Assembly (NCBI GenBank): GCA_030035585.1
Contig: CM057475.1
Location: forward strand, 2,923,501 to 2,987,500
From: Dugong dugon
Taxonomy: Eukaryota; Chordata; Mammalia; Sirenia; Dugongidae
Direction: 5' to 3'
DNA: 64,000 bases
Shown: piece after piece, positions 33,221 through 44,988 of the stretch
Layout of the letters: each line of letters begins with the position of its first letter
How positions within the stretch are numbered: position 1 is the stretch's first letter
The notes under the pieces: generated by a model
The model's database searches: none
What the model was told of the DNA's origin: nothing
The model's input: only the letters and a program-made list of their open reading frames with translations
Translations under genes and position numbers: made by a program

Positions 33221-36200
33221 TTACAGTAGAGGTCTCATACAATATTTGTCCTTTTGTGATTGACTTATTTCACTCAGCATAATGTCCTCCAGTTTCATCC
33301 ATGTTATGAGATGCTCCACAGATTCATCATTGTTCTTTATCATTGCATAATACTCCACTGTGTGTATGTACCACAGTTTGTTTATCCATTCATCTGTTGA
33401 TGGGCATCTAGGTTGTTTCCATTTTTTTGCTATTGTGAACAATGCTGCAATGAACATGGGTGTGCATATGTCTATTCGTGTGATGGCTCTTATTTCTCTA
33501 GGGTATATTTCTAGGAGTGGGATTGCTGGATTGTATGCTATTTCTATTTCTAGCTTTCTAAGGAAGCGCCATATCATTTTCCAAAATGGTTGTATCATTT
33601 TGCATGCTCAGCAGCAGTGCCTAAGAGTTCTGATCTCCCCACAGCCTCTCCAGCATTTGTTATTCCCAGTGTTTTTGATTCATGCCAGTAATGCCAGGGT
33701 GAGATGTTATCTCATTATGGTTTTAATTTGCATTTCTCTAATGGCTAGTGATCGCAAGCATTTCCTATTGTGTCTGTTAGCTGCTTGAATGTCTTCTTTG
33801 GTGAAGTGTCTGTTCACTTCCTTGCCCATTTTTAAATTGGATTATTTGTCTTTTTGTTGTAGAGGTGTAGGATTTTCTTGCAGATTTTAGAGATTAGAGC
33901 TTTGTCTGACTTGTTAGTCCAAAAATTTTTTCCTAGTCTGTAGGTTCTTTTTTTACTCTGTTGGTGAATTCTTTGATGAGCGTAAGTGTTTAATTCTTAG
34001 AAGATCCTAGTTATTTAGCTTATCTTCTGGAGTTTTTGTGTTGTTGGTTATGGTTTGTATCCTGTTAATGCCTTGTATTAGGCCTCTAGTGTTGATCCTA
34101 TTTTTTCTTCTATGAACTTTATAGTTTTTGGCTTTATATTTAGGTCTTTGGTCCATTTTGAATTAGTTTTGGTATATGGAGTGAGGTATGGGTCCTGTTT
34201 CATTTTTTTTGCAGAAGGATATCCAGTTTTGCCAGCATCATTTGTTAAAAAGACCGTCTTTCCCCATTCAATGGACTTTGGGCCCTTGTTGATCAGGTGA
34301 CCATAGGTGGGTGGATTTACATCTGGGTTCTCAATCCTGTTTCATTGGTTAATGTATCTGTCGTTGTACCAGTACCAAGCTGTTTTGACTACCATAGCTG
34401 TATAGTAGGTTCTGAGGTCAGGTAGTGTGAGTCCTCCTACTTTATTCTCCTTCTTCAATAGTGCTTTATTTATCCGGGGCTTCTTCCCTTTCTGTATAAA
34501 TTAATGATTAGTTTTTCCATCTCTTTAAAGAATTTCGTTGGTGTTTGGGTCAGGATTGCGTTTTATTTGTAAATTGCTTTGGGTAGAATTGTCATTTTCA
34601 CAATGTTGAGTCTACCTATCCATGAACATGGCATGTTTTTCCATTTATGTAGATCCTTTGGGTTTCTTGCAGTAGTGTTTTGTAGTTTTCTTTGTATAGG
34701 TCTTGTACATCCCTGGTTAGATTTATTCCTAAGTATTTTATTTTTTTAGGGGCTATTATAAATGGAATTGTTTTCCTGATCTCCTTTTCATCGCTCTCTT
34801 TATTGGTGTATAGGAATCCAACTGATTTTTATATGTTTATATTGTATCCTGCTACTCTGCTGAATCTTTCTGTCCCAGTAGTTTTCTTGTAGAGTCTTTA
34901 GGGTTTTTCTATGTACAGTATCATATGATCCACAAAGATGGACAGTTTAACTTCTTTATTACCAGTTTAGATGCCCTTTATTTATTTTTCTTGCCTTATT
35001 GCTCTAGCTAGGACTTCCAGCACAATGTTAAATAGGAGTGGAGATAAGGAGCATCCTTATCTTGTTCCTGTTCTCAAGGGGAATGTTTTCAGCCCCTCTC
35101 CATTAAGAATGATGTTGGCTATTGTATTTGCATAGATGTCCTTTATTATGTTGAGAAATTTTGCTTCTATATCTATTTTATTGAGAGTTTTTATCGGGAA
35201 TGGGTGTTGGACTTTGTCAAATGCCTTTTCTGCATCAATGGAAATGATCATGTGATTTTTTTCTTTCCTTTTATTTATGTGGTGGATTATGTTGATTGAT
35301 TTTCTAATGTTGAACCATCCTTGCATACCTAGATGAATCCTGCTTGGTCGTGGTGTATTATTTTTTTGATATGATGCTGAATTCTGTTGGCTAGAATTTT
35401 GTTGAGCATGTTTGCATCTATATTCATGAGAGATATTTGTCTGTAATTTTCTTTTATTGTGGTGTCTTTGCCTGGTGTTTGTATCAGGGTTATGCTGGCT
35501 TCATAGAACAAATTTGGAAGTGTTGCTTCATTTTCTATGTTCTAAATAGTTTGAGTAGTACTGGTATGAGCTCTTCTCTGAATGTTTTGTAGAATTCTCC
35601 AGTGAAGTCATCTGGGCCACAGGTTTTTTTTGTTGGGAGTTTTTTTTTAATTACCTTTTCAATCTTTTCTCTTGTTATGGGTCTGTTCAGATTTTCAACA
35701 TCCCTTTGTGATAGTTTGGGTAGGTAGTGTGTTTCTAGAAATGTATCCATTTCCTCTATGTTTTCAAATTTGTTGGAGTATAGTTTTTTATAATACGCTG
35801 TTATAATCCTTTCTTTTTCAGTTGGGTCGGTTGTAATGCCCCCTATTTCATTCCTTATTTGGGTTATGCATCCTCTCCTGTTTTTCTTTTGTCAGTCTGG
35901 CAGTGGTTTGTCGATTTTGTTGATCCTTTTAAAGAACCAACTTTTGGTTTTGTTGGTTCTTTCTATTGTTTTTCTATTCTCTATTTTATTTATTCCTGCT
36001 CTGATCTTTATTATTTCCTTTCTTCTTGTGGCTGTGGGCTTTTTTTTTTTGCTGTTCTCTTTCTATTTGTTCGAGTTGTGTTGTTAATATTTTGATTGTG
36101 TCCCTTCTTTTTTGATGTGTTCATCTTTTGCTATGACTTGTCCTCTGAGGACTGCCTTTGCTGTGTCCCAAAGGTTTTGGTATGATGTGTTTTCATTCTC

Positions 36201-37051
36201 GTTTGATTCTAGGAATTTTTGATTCCATCTCTGACTTATTCTACTACCCAGGGTAGCAGGGTGTTATTAAGTTTCCATTTATATGACTTTTTTTCCTTGC
36301 TCTTCCTGTTGTTAATTTCTACCTTGATGACATTGTGGTCAGAGAATATACTTTGTATTATCTCCATGTTTTGGATTTTGTTGAGGATTGCTTTGTGGCC
36401 TAAGATGTGGTCTGTTCTGGAGAACATTCCATGTACTTTGGAAAGGAATGTGTACTTTGCAGCTGTAGGGTGGGTTGTTCTATATATGTCTATGAGGTCA
36501 AATTGGCTGATATGTGCCCCTTAGGTCTTCTGTATCTTTACTGAGTTTCTTTCTAGATGTTCTGGCCTTTACCGAGAGTGGTGTGTTGAAGTCTCCTATT
36601 ATTGTGGAACTGTCAATTTCTCTTTTCAGTGCTGTTAGAGTTTGTTTTATGTATTTTTGAGCCCTGTCCTTGGGTGCGTAGATGTTTATTATGGTTATGT
36701 CTTTACGATGGATTGTGCCTTTAATCATTATATAGTGTCATTCTTTGTCTTTTATGGTGGATTTTGTTTTAAAGTCTATTGTATCTGAGATTAGTATTGC
36801 CACTCCTGCTGTTTTTTGGTAGGTGTTTGCTTGATATATTTTTTCAATCCTTTGATTTTTAATAAATTTACGTCTTTGTTTCTAAGGTGTGTCTCTTGTA
36901 GACAGCATATCGATGGATCCTGTTTTTTAATCCATTTTGTCACTCTCTGTCTCTTTATGGGTGCATTGAGTCCATTTACATTCAGTGTAATTATTGATCG
37001 GTGTGAGTTTATTGCTGTCTTTTTGTAGTACTTTTTTTGTGGTGCTGACAT
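33221..37051 (-). pseudogene. L1 ORF2 (endonuclease/reverse transcriptase), copy 2, broken
   Basis: It starts at the ATG near 37051 (MSAPQKKYYKKTAINSHRS). The AP-endonuclease N-terminus follows (ITLNVNGLNAPIKRQRVTKW; DPSICCLQETHL), then TIIGDFNTPLS and RTDHILGHKAILNK. The RT region lies at about 35057-35511 ([40 protein letters not shown]). The C-terminus ends at 33221 ([20 protein letters not shown]). The span of 3831 bases equals about 1276 codons, matching the family length. It is broken by frameshifts across the endonuclease and RT regions. Confidence 0.9.
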
Positions 37052-37449
37052 TTTCTTTGTTCTTCTTACTCTCCTGTTCTGAATTCCTCTTGTTTTTGGA
37101 TTTTTTTCATTTCTTTGTTTTTGTAGGTTTTGTTTTTACTGAAACTTTATGTTTTTCTTCTTTATTTTAATGAGTAGATTTGTTAACTTTCTTTGTGGAT
37201 ACCTTGAAATTTACCTGTGTTTTTCTAAGTTTGAAGTGGCGTATTATTACTCGGTATCATCTTGCCTTCCTCTGCATTAGAAGATTCTATACCTACACCT
37301 GTTATTCCCTCTGTTATTGTACTGATGTTGTTGTCATTTACAGATTAACCTGTCTGGTTCCCTGTTGTAATTCTTTTGGTTTTGGATAGTCCTTGAGAGT
37401 TCATTTCCTAGGTTAGTGTCTGTCTGATAAAATCCTGTGTCCCAAATTC

Positions 37450-38450
37450 AGCCTGTGGTCTGGTATTGTTTGTTCTCAGATTGAAGGGCTCTCTTTAATA
37501 AGTCTTGTAAATTTTGTTTGCTTTTTACATAGTCCCTTAATTTCTGTTTATCTGGAAATTTCCTAATTTCACATTCATATCTGAATGAGAGTTTTGCAGG
37601 ATATGTTATTCTTGGCTGGCAATTTTTTCTTTCAAGGTTTTGTATATGTCATTGCATTGCCTTCTTGCCTGCATGGTTTCTGCTGAATAATCTGAGTGTA
37701 GTCTTATCGTTCCCACTCTGTATGTGACTTTTTGTTTTTCTTGAGCTGCTGTCAAAATTGTTTGTTTGTCTTTACTTTTAGCGAGTGTGATTATGATATG
37801 CCTTGGTGATTTTCTTTTGGGGTGTATCCTATATGGGGTTCTTTGAGCTTCTTGGATGGTCAGCTTTTCATCTTTCATGATATTGGGGAAGTTTTCTGTC
37901 AGCAGTTCTTCAATGATCCTATCTGTGTTTTCTCTTTTCACCTCTGTTCTGAAACTCTGATCACTCGAAAATTTTTGCTTTTGGTTGTATCTCACATAAT
38001 TCTCAGGGTTTCTTCATTCTTTTTTTCTGATTTTTTCTCAAACAGTGTTGTATCCAAGTGTTTGTCTTCAATTTTGCTGGTCCTGTCTTCCATTGTTTCA
38101 AACCTGCTCCTCAGCCCTTCTATGACGCTGTCTATTTCTGAAATCTTGTTGTTCATCTTTTGGATTTCTAATTGTTGTTTTTGTATGATTTCTAGCTGTG
38201 AATTTATTTTGGCTTTTTGTTCCTGCATTATTTTCCTGTATTTTTCCATTTTTTGTCTGTATTTTCCATGAATTTGTCTGCCTTTTCCATGAATTTGTCT
38301 ATTTTTTTTCTTCACTTTTGTCTGCTTTTTGCTTCAACTCTTGGATAGCTCTGAATATTAGAGATTTGAATTCCCTGTCATGTAGTTCTAGTGCCTTTTT
38401 TCCTACTGGAAAGTCCTCTGGTGTTTTATTTTGGACAACTACTGGAACCA
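37450..38450 (-). pseudogene. L1 ORF1 (RNA-binding chaperone), copy 2, broken
   Basis: A coiled coil at 37992-38315 (EKYRKIMQEQKAKINSQLEI; MEDRTSKIEDKHLD) is followed by the RNA-recognition and C-terminal domains at 37606-37995 (ELLTENFPNIMKDEKLT; TPYRIHPKRKSPRHIIITLA; KDKQTILTAAQEKQKVTYR). Each half is open over more than 100 codons, but a frame change separates them near 37993. The ends are approximate. Confidence 0.87.
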
Positions 38451-38459
38451 TCTTGTCAT

Positions 38460-40154
38460 ATTTTTGAATATGTTTTGATATTGTCTGCTGTCTTCAGGGC
38501 ATTCAGTTGTTATTTTCCTCATTTATTGATTTGTTTCGTCCTGCTTTTCTGTGGTATTTGGTTATATCTGAGTAGGCAGGCTGTGCATTCTTTGTTTTTT
38601 GCTTGTCTGTATGCATGATACTTTCCACCTCCTTCTCCAATGAGCAGGGTCAGTCACTCATGTATGGTACATCTGGGCAGGTCCAGCTTAAGGGGAGTCC
38701 CTGATATGGGTTGTTTTTGGCACGTACTAGGGCTGACAGGGTGCATCAGGAATTAGTGTAGGGGTGGTTCCAGTAGCCCATGCCTGTGCTGCTTGGAGTT
38801 GTGATGTTCAGTGCATGGTGCAGCTATGCAGGAAGGAAGGGGGAGATTGTGATGTGTGGAGCTAAGATGGGTATGGGAAAGAGGAGAAGGAGAAGAGGGG
38901 AAAAGAAGCCAAAAACATACATACAAACAAACAAAAATGCTAAGGGAGTTTGCCATTGGAGTGGAAAGACGAGAGACTGAGAAATGGAGAAAAACAAAAA
39001 GGGAAAAAAAAAGAAGAAAAAGTGTAAAAGAAAAAAATGAATAAATAAAAATTAAAAAAGAAAGAAAAGAGCTCCCAGAGATGCCACCAGTGCTGTTGTG
39101 AGGACCGGGGAAGTTGTTCCCTGGCCGTGAAGGGGTAGCAGTGTCACACAGCACAAGGTATTCATGAGTCCGGAAGAGAAGGTAAATATATAGAGATGAG
39201 AAACTGAGAAGTGAAGAAAGACAAAAAGGTAAGTAGAGAGATAAGAAAACAAAACAAAGAAACAAAACAAAACAAAAAAAAAAAAACCCAAAAAAGCAAA
39301 AACAAAAAATATAAAACAAGTCAAAAGAAATGCCCCCTGGGATGCCACTGCATGTATGCGCAAAGTAAGGGAGTAGCTCCCAAGTCACACAGTACTGCCT
39401 GGCTAGAAGGGGCTCCCAAGCTGAGAAAAGAAAAACAAACAAACAAATCAAAAACAGAATAAATCAGAACAAACAAAAACAGCTCTGGGGGTCCCACCAG
39501 CTTGGTGGCATGTGATGAGAAGCAGTTTCACAGTCGAGCTGTGTTTTGCAACCTTTCAGGAAGAAACAAAGATGGCACACAGAGCCAGGTATTTGAGAGA
39601 AAGGAGGGGGAGCTGGTGAGAGGTAAGGAAGAAATCTAAGGAAGCAGAAAAAAGCAACACCAGCAGCCAACAAATGGCACTTAGGGAGCCAGCCAGTGTG
39701 ATCAGGTGGAATCCAAGCAGCTCGGGGGTGAAGCCAATGCTTGCTGGCCAAGAGACTGTGGCTGCAGGAAGCAGAGGAGGCCGAGTGTGGGTGAAGAAAA
39801 ATGGTGGGTGAGAAAGCGTATATCACTGGTTACTGGTTGTTCTGTCTCCTGCTGGAAACTCTGTGAAGCTGCTTTATCATACCCCCTGTTTGCCTATCTC
39901 CAATAGGAGTCCAAGATGGCAGATCCGTGCTGCGTTAGCTGATAGGGGATCTCTGCATGTATCTCTCTTCGCTCTCTGTTCTCTGTCAGTTTCTTATTCC
40001 ATTCAGAGCTTGGCTGAGTTCTTTATCTCTTCATTTGATGCCTAGGGTTTTAGGATTTACGTGTGTCCCTGTTTGACTTAGTTTTTTTGATCTTTGCTGT
40101 GGAGGGACGGTGTGGTGCTTCTGTCTATAGTGCCATGTTGCCCGGACGTCTGCC
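38460..40154 (-). promoter_or_regulatory. L1 5' UTR, copy 2
   Basis: Collinear with the copy 1 leader and about 1.7 kb long. It has A-rich plus-strand tracts at 38980-39065, 39240-39320 and 39420-39480. The long minus-strand open frame at 38753-39451 is an F/L/S-rich product of those T-rich tracts, not a third L1 protein. Confidence 0.78.
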
Positions 40155-40169
40155 TAAATGCAAAGTCTT

Positions 40170-41502
40170 AAACTGACAGTCATGATATCTTTCGATAATT
40201 GAGACAATTGCTGACACAATCAGTAGAACAACAGAATGTGTCACTGAATTAATGGATACAGTGTGCCTGGAATATAAGCATAATTTTAAACTCAGGGATA
40301 GATTTACGGCCATGGATGATGGAATCTCTTAGAACTCTCCAGGCTCCATGGCGCTAGGGACACTCAGTGCTAACTAAAGCAAGACAGGTTGTTGCTTCAA
40401 TTCTCAGAGATGTGACTGCCAAGAAACAGCCTTCCCTCTTCCAGCTGGTTTCATGTATGGTTGGGATCTGAGGTTCATCCATGCACAGGACATTTGGACA
40501 CAGATGCCTTGGCTCTTGTATTTGGTTCAAACAAAAGGCATTTTTGTATACCTCCGTCTTCTTGCCCTGTGTTGAGTATATTTAGCTCCAACTCTGTGAG
40601 TTTCTTTGGCCCTGGCCAACTTATGTTGTTCTTGTAAATTTGTTTCTTTTCGATGCTCTACAAGTCAACAATCTCAACATACACCAAGGTGAAGAGAATG
40701 AAAAACAGATCCATATCTGACAAATTAATAGGTGAAAAGATTAAACCTTATTGTTACATAAGCAACACAAATCTGTGTGTGCCATTCCAAGAGAAAATGT
40801 TCTCTGGCCCTGGTGGTGGAATTCCTCATGAGTGACCTTTTTCTCTATCTGTGTTCAATAAAGATAATTCACTTCATCCAGTGTAATCTTCAGGCATTCT
40901 GTGTATTCTTTCCTAAGATCTTTCACCTACTTTTTAAATGCAACCAAGTGTGGATTTGGGGTTGTGCTGTAAGAGATAGTGAAAAGTTGGCAATTTGGAG
41001 CTCCATGTTCCAAAATCCATCTGCATCTCACCATCGCAAGGCAGACTCCTGAAATACTTTTTAGTCATAAAAACTGGTAAAATTGCATGAAAAAAAAGGG
41101 CAAACATGGAATCACACCCTTTGACATAAAACAATCTGCCAGGTGGTTAGATGCTGGCATCCTCATGAATTTGAGAGCATTGGCTAATTCAGGATGAATG
41201 GCATCTACAAAAAGAGGAAGGAGTTTCCAATTTGTCACTAAGGCTTACAGTCATCAACAAAAAAATTGAGTGAGGTCCCACTTGACACTAGAACAAAGAC
41301 AGAAGCATATATTTCTGACTTCCCAAAATCTAGAGGATAGTTATAATGGAACAATTGAGAATATCAAGAAATTATTTTTCCTCATTAGGTAGAGGACACA
41401 TTTTAACAGTTAAAAACAACAGCAACAACAACAAAAAAGACAGCCCACTGGGCTAGAATCAATAATTTTCCTTCATAGCATCCTTAATTTATTTAAATCA
41501 TA
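40170..41502. other. Unassigned, apparently unique sequence
   Basis: No repeat family or exon recognised. Composition is AT-rich. Confidence 0.45.
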
Positions 41503-41648
41503 TATTGTTGTGTGCCATCAAATTGATTCCTATTCATAGCAACCCTATAAGACAGAGTAGAACTGCTCCATAACGTTTCCAAGGAGCAACTGATGGAATT
41601 GAACCGGCGACCTTTTGGTTAGCAGCCTGAGCTCTTAACCACTATGCG
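41503..41648 (-). mobile_element. AfroSINE, antisense, short form
   Basis: Tail TGTGCCATCAAATTGATTCC, then GTAGAACTGCTCCATAACG, and head GGCGACCTTTTGGTTAGCAG ... TTAACCACTATGCGA. A (CA)n tract follows directly. Confidence 0.88.
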
Positions 41649-41659
41649 ACACACACACA

Positions 41660-41700
<41 letters not shown>
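41649..41700. repeat. (CA)n microsatellite between two AfroSINEs
   Basis: About 25 CA units with one AA interruption. It starts at the 5' end of one antisense AfroSINE and ends at the 3' tail of the next, so it probably grew from the second SINE's tail. Confidence 0.95.
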
Positions 41701-41701
<1 letters not shown>

Positions 41702-41705
<4 letters not shown>

Positions 41706-41838
41706 GTTGCCGTCGAGTTGACTCTGATTCATAGCAATCCTATAGGACAGGGTAGAACTGCCCCATAGAGTTTCCATGGAGCGCCTGGTGGATGGTTAGC
41801 AGCTGTAGCACTTAACTACTACGCCACCAGGGTTTCCA
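41702..41838 (-). mobile_element. AfroSINE, antisense, short form
   Basis: Tail GTTGCCGTCGAGTTGACTCT, then TAGAACTGCCCCATAGAGTT, a partly deleted B-box area, and head end CGCCACCAGGGTTTCC. Confidence 0.88.
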
Positions 41839-41867
41839 ACTACGCCACAAGGGCTAGTTAAATCATA

Positions 41868-41898
41868 TATTCATATATATATATATATATATATATAT
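41868..41898. repeat. (TA)n microsatellite
   Basis: A run of TA units at 41873-41898 with short imperfect flanks. Confidence 0.9.
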
Positions 41899-41904
41899 GC
41901 ATTA

Positions 41905-42565
41905 GCTCAAATTTTCCCCCCAAAAGATTGTTAATTCCCTGAGGGAGGGACCTCTTTTTTGTCTCTTCTACTTCCCAACCCCTGATACAGTGCCTGTAAG
42001 ATAGTAGCTTTAGAATTCTCACAGACATTTATTTCTGTAACCCATATTTATGAGTGCCTACAAAGACTGAGCACTGTTTTGAAGGGTATCACATTGAAGA
42101 GAATGAAGCAAAATTTCTGTCCTCCTGAAGCTTACATCTGAAAGGAGTGAGAAAGCTTAGGGATTATGTGTATGTATGTGTTTGGGGCAGTGGTGCTGCA
42201 GTTGCAATTTAGATGGGGTGGTCTAAAAAACGGCCTCATTGAGAAGGTAACATTTGTGCAAGGCTACCAAAAAGGTAAAAAATTTATAAGGGAAAAGCAT
42301 TCTAGCCAAAGGAAACAGCAAACACAAAGGGCCTGCGGTAGAAGTATGCCCCCAAATTCAGAGAACAGTGCAGAGGTCAGTGTGCTGGAGCACAGGGAGC
42401 AAGGAGATGGGTAGTAGAAGATGAAGTCATGGAGGAAATGGGGACGAGATCATGGAGCATCTTGTAGGCCATTGGGCATCATTGGCTTTTATTCTGAGTG
42501 AAATGGGGAACCATGGGGGGAGATTGGAACAGAGGAGTGACATAATCTGACTTAAGTTTTAATGA
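41905..42565 (+). mobile_element. L2 LINE fragments
   Basis: 41905-42030 resembles the L2 3' end ('gattgttaattccctgagggagggacc', 'gatacagtgcctgtaagatagtagc'). From 42040 an earlier L2 segment follows: 'gcaaaatttctgtcctcctgaagcttacat', 'cacaaagggcctgcggtagaag', 'gatcatggagcatcttgtaggcc', 'ggaacagaggagtgacataatctgac'. These are two L2 pieces in the same orientation, not one collinear copy. An LTR joins at about 42573. Confidence 0.8.
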
Positions 42566-42572
42566 GACCTGA

Positions 42573-43700
42573 GAACGAGACTTTCCAGAACTGAGGCTTC
42601 TTGGCACGACTGGAAATTCCTGGCTAAGTTCTGAGCCCAATCTTTTCTCGTCTTCAGCATCTCCATCTTAGGGTTTTTCTTGGTCATATAATGCAACTTG
42701 CCATTTTTGCAAAGCCTTCCACTGTCCCCAGACCTAGGTAAATGCAGTTTTGCTGCTAGAGGAAGATCTTGTGGTTAGAAATGGCCGATGTAAAGAGAGG
42801 ATTATTACAGGTGTTAAACATATGACTTTAATAGTCAACCAATTCTCAGAAAATGTTCCCTTCACTTTCCCTAAAAAATGTTTCTCTAACCTGTGACTTG
42901 TTCTGACACACCCTCTAAGATCTGTGTCTTAGTCATCTAGTGCTGCCGTAACAGAAATACCACAAGTAGATGGCTTCAACAAAGAGAAGTTTATTCTCTC
43001 ACAGTTGAGTTGGCTACAAGTCCAAATTCAGGGCATCAGCTCCAGGGAAAGGCTTTCTCTGTCAGCTGTGGAGGAAGATCCTTGTCATCAATCTTCCCCT
43101 GGACTAGGAGCATCTCCATGCAGGAACCCTGGGTCTGAAGGATGTGCTGTACTCCCAGCGCTGCTTTCTTGGTGGTATGAGGTCCCCCACTCTTTGCCTG
43201 CTTCCCTTTCCTTTAATCTCTTGTAAGATAAAAGGTGGCACAGGCCACACCCCAGGGAAACTTCCTTTACATTGGATCAGGGATGTGACCTGAGCAAAGG
43301 TGTTACATCCCAGCCTAATCCTCTTTAACATAATCTAATCTTGCCTCATTAGCCACAGACAGAGATTATGATTTACATCACATAGGAAAATTGTATCAAT
43401 CACAAAATGGAGGACAACCACACAATTCTGGGAATCATGGCCTAACCAAATTGACACATATTTTGGGGTGACACAATTCAATCCATGGCAGTCTGTAAAT
43501 GTCAACCAATCACAAATATTTTAGCTGTATCCTTCTGCTTGTCTTTATAAGTCTCTGTATCACTGCAGCTCTTTGAAACACTTTGTTCAGAGTATCCTGG
43601 CACTGTGTTTTCCATTTTGCAAAGTATTTTTATAGCCATGATAAAATTCTTTGTTTCCAAATCTAAATAGACTTGTGGTTTATTCCACTATCACACTTGG
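42573..43700 (+). mobile_element. Retroviral LTR (copy A), split by a MaLR-type LTR
   Basis: The outer parts (42573-42926 and 43493-43700) match, inverted, the LTR at 48960-49503. The 3' part includes an AATAAA-like region and ends before a TTGGTGTCAGAA-type primer-site sequence at 43700-43711, so this is a 5' LTR. It probably derives from a class I (gammaretrovirus-like) endogenous retrovirus. It is a fossil. The internal region that follows is decayed beyond assignment. Confidence 0.7.
42927..43492 (-). mobile_element. MaLR-type LTR inserted in LTR copy A
   Basis: Antisense solo LTR. Its plus-strand text begins TGTCTTAGTCATCTAGTGCT and ends ACACAATTCAATCCATGGCA. The host LTR resumes directly, with TCTG on both sides consistent with a short target-site repeat. 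It is younger than LTR copy A because it interrupts it. Non-coding fossil. Confidence 0.7.
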
Positions 43701-44844
43701 TGTCAGAAAACATTGGATCCATAGGAGACTCCCTCTGACAGCCCCCAGAGAGCTGAGAAAATGGGCTTTGGATCCAGCTGAGTCAATTAGACTTTCCTTT
43801 TTCTATGGACCTTGGGGTATTGTCTAGGTGAGTATCTCTTGAATTGAACCTCTGTGTCCTTGCATCTGAGGTCTCTGAGTTTCATTACTGGCGTGCTTTC
43901 ATTCTTATCAATTTATTGTCATTATTATTAGCCCACTTTCATTGTTAATTTGGGCTTGATTTGTTTTCCCTTTTCTCCCTGTTCTGATTCTGAGAGAGGT
44001 AAGTCTACTCTTTGAGTCTTCATCTGCTTGTGAGTCTGTGTCTAGGCCCTCTGCTCGCAAATTTGCATACCTTGATCCCAAGACAACAATCAAGAATAGT
44101 TCTCTGCCCTCTACTGGAATTGTTTGTCCACCTGCAGGTTCAAGTTAAGTGTTTCCGCTTGCAGGTCCTGGCACTTGGGCAAAGATTGTTTGTTCACCTG
44201 TAGGTTTCAGGTTAAGCATTTCTGCCTGTAAGTTCAAGTTTGGACACATTCTGGTTCTGACTTTAGAGTGCACTGTTAGTTAACAAGGTTGGTGGGGAGT
44301 AACAAATCCAAGAGTGGAGAATGCCCTTTGGGAACTTCTGCACAATTTATAAGCAAATATTATGGTCCTGCTACTGGAAGGGCAGCCCAGAGTTGGACTG
44401 TATTTCTGTACTCTTTGAATGTGTCTTCTAGTCTTTAAAGTCTTTGAAACAGGTTAAAACTTGCATGTGTACCTATTCTATCTTCAAGACAGAAAAATAA
44501 AGACAATTGCCTCATATAGAGAACCTTTGACATGTCTAAACTCATTTTTTTCTGTGCAGTAAATTAAAAATTAAAAGTCACCTTTTTAATTAATACCAGG
44601 AGGCATTCCAAACAGCAGGACAGTAAAACAGCCTACCTAAAGATTAAAATCTCATGCACCTGTCACTCCTCTTTCTGTCTGTTTTGCTTTTGGCTTGCTA
44701 TCTATACATCCTCCTGAATTTTCAACAGCTGAATCTTCAAAAACTGAGTCTTCAAAACTATAGTCTGGGTTCTTCGAGAATTATAGTTTGTTTCGTTTTG
44801 TTCTGTCAGTCTTTCTTTTATTACCTTAAGATTTTTAACAGGAA

Positions 44845-44988
44845 CTGTGTTTAAGCCTTTGGCCGCTAAACAAAAGGACAGCAGTTCAAATCCACCAGCT
44901 GCTCCTTGGAAAGCCTGTGGGGCAGTTTCTACTCTGTCCTATAGGGTCGCTATGAGTTGGAATCAGCTCAACGCAATGGGTTTTGGTT
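44845..44988 (+). mobile_element. AfroSINE, sense, short form
   Basis: GGACAGCAGTTCAAATCCAC (B-box), CTCCTTGGAAAGCCTGTGGG, and tail ATAGGGTCGCTATGAGTTGG. The extreme 5' end is truncated. Confidence 0.88.

Larger units (their letters stand above)
32270..40154 (-). mobile_element. L1 LINE copy 2, full length (7885 bp) with target-site duplication
   Basis: Minus strand. In element order it has a 5' UTR (about 38460-40154), ORF1 (about 37450-38450), a short spacer, ORF2 (33221-37051), a 3' UTR (32300-33220) and a poly-A end seen as T-rich sequence at 32268-32297. A 15-bp duplication differing at one base flanks it. The complete structure and nearly matching duplication argue for a relatively recent insertion. 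ORF1 and ORF2 are nevertheless both interrupted, so it is not competent now. Confidence 0.93.

Noticed and set aside
38753-39451. 232-codon minus-strand open frame upstream of L1 ORF1
   Set aside because: The product is dominated by F/L/S runs from T-rich tracts of the L1 5' UTR, and copy 1 does not preserve the same frame.
41649-41700. Z-DNA-forming (CA)n as a regulatory element
   Set aside because: The sequence could adopt Z-DNA, but nothing around it suggests a promoter or enhancer, and its origin is explained by SINE tails.
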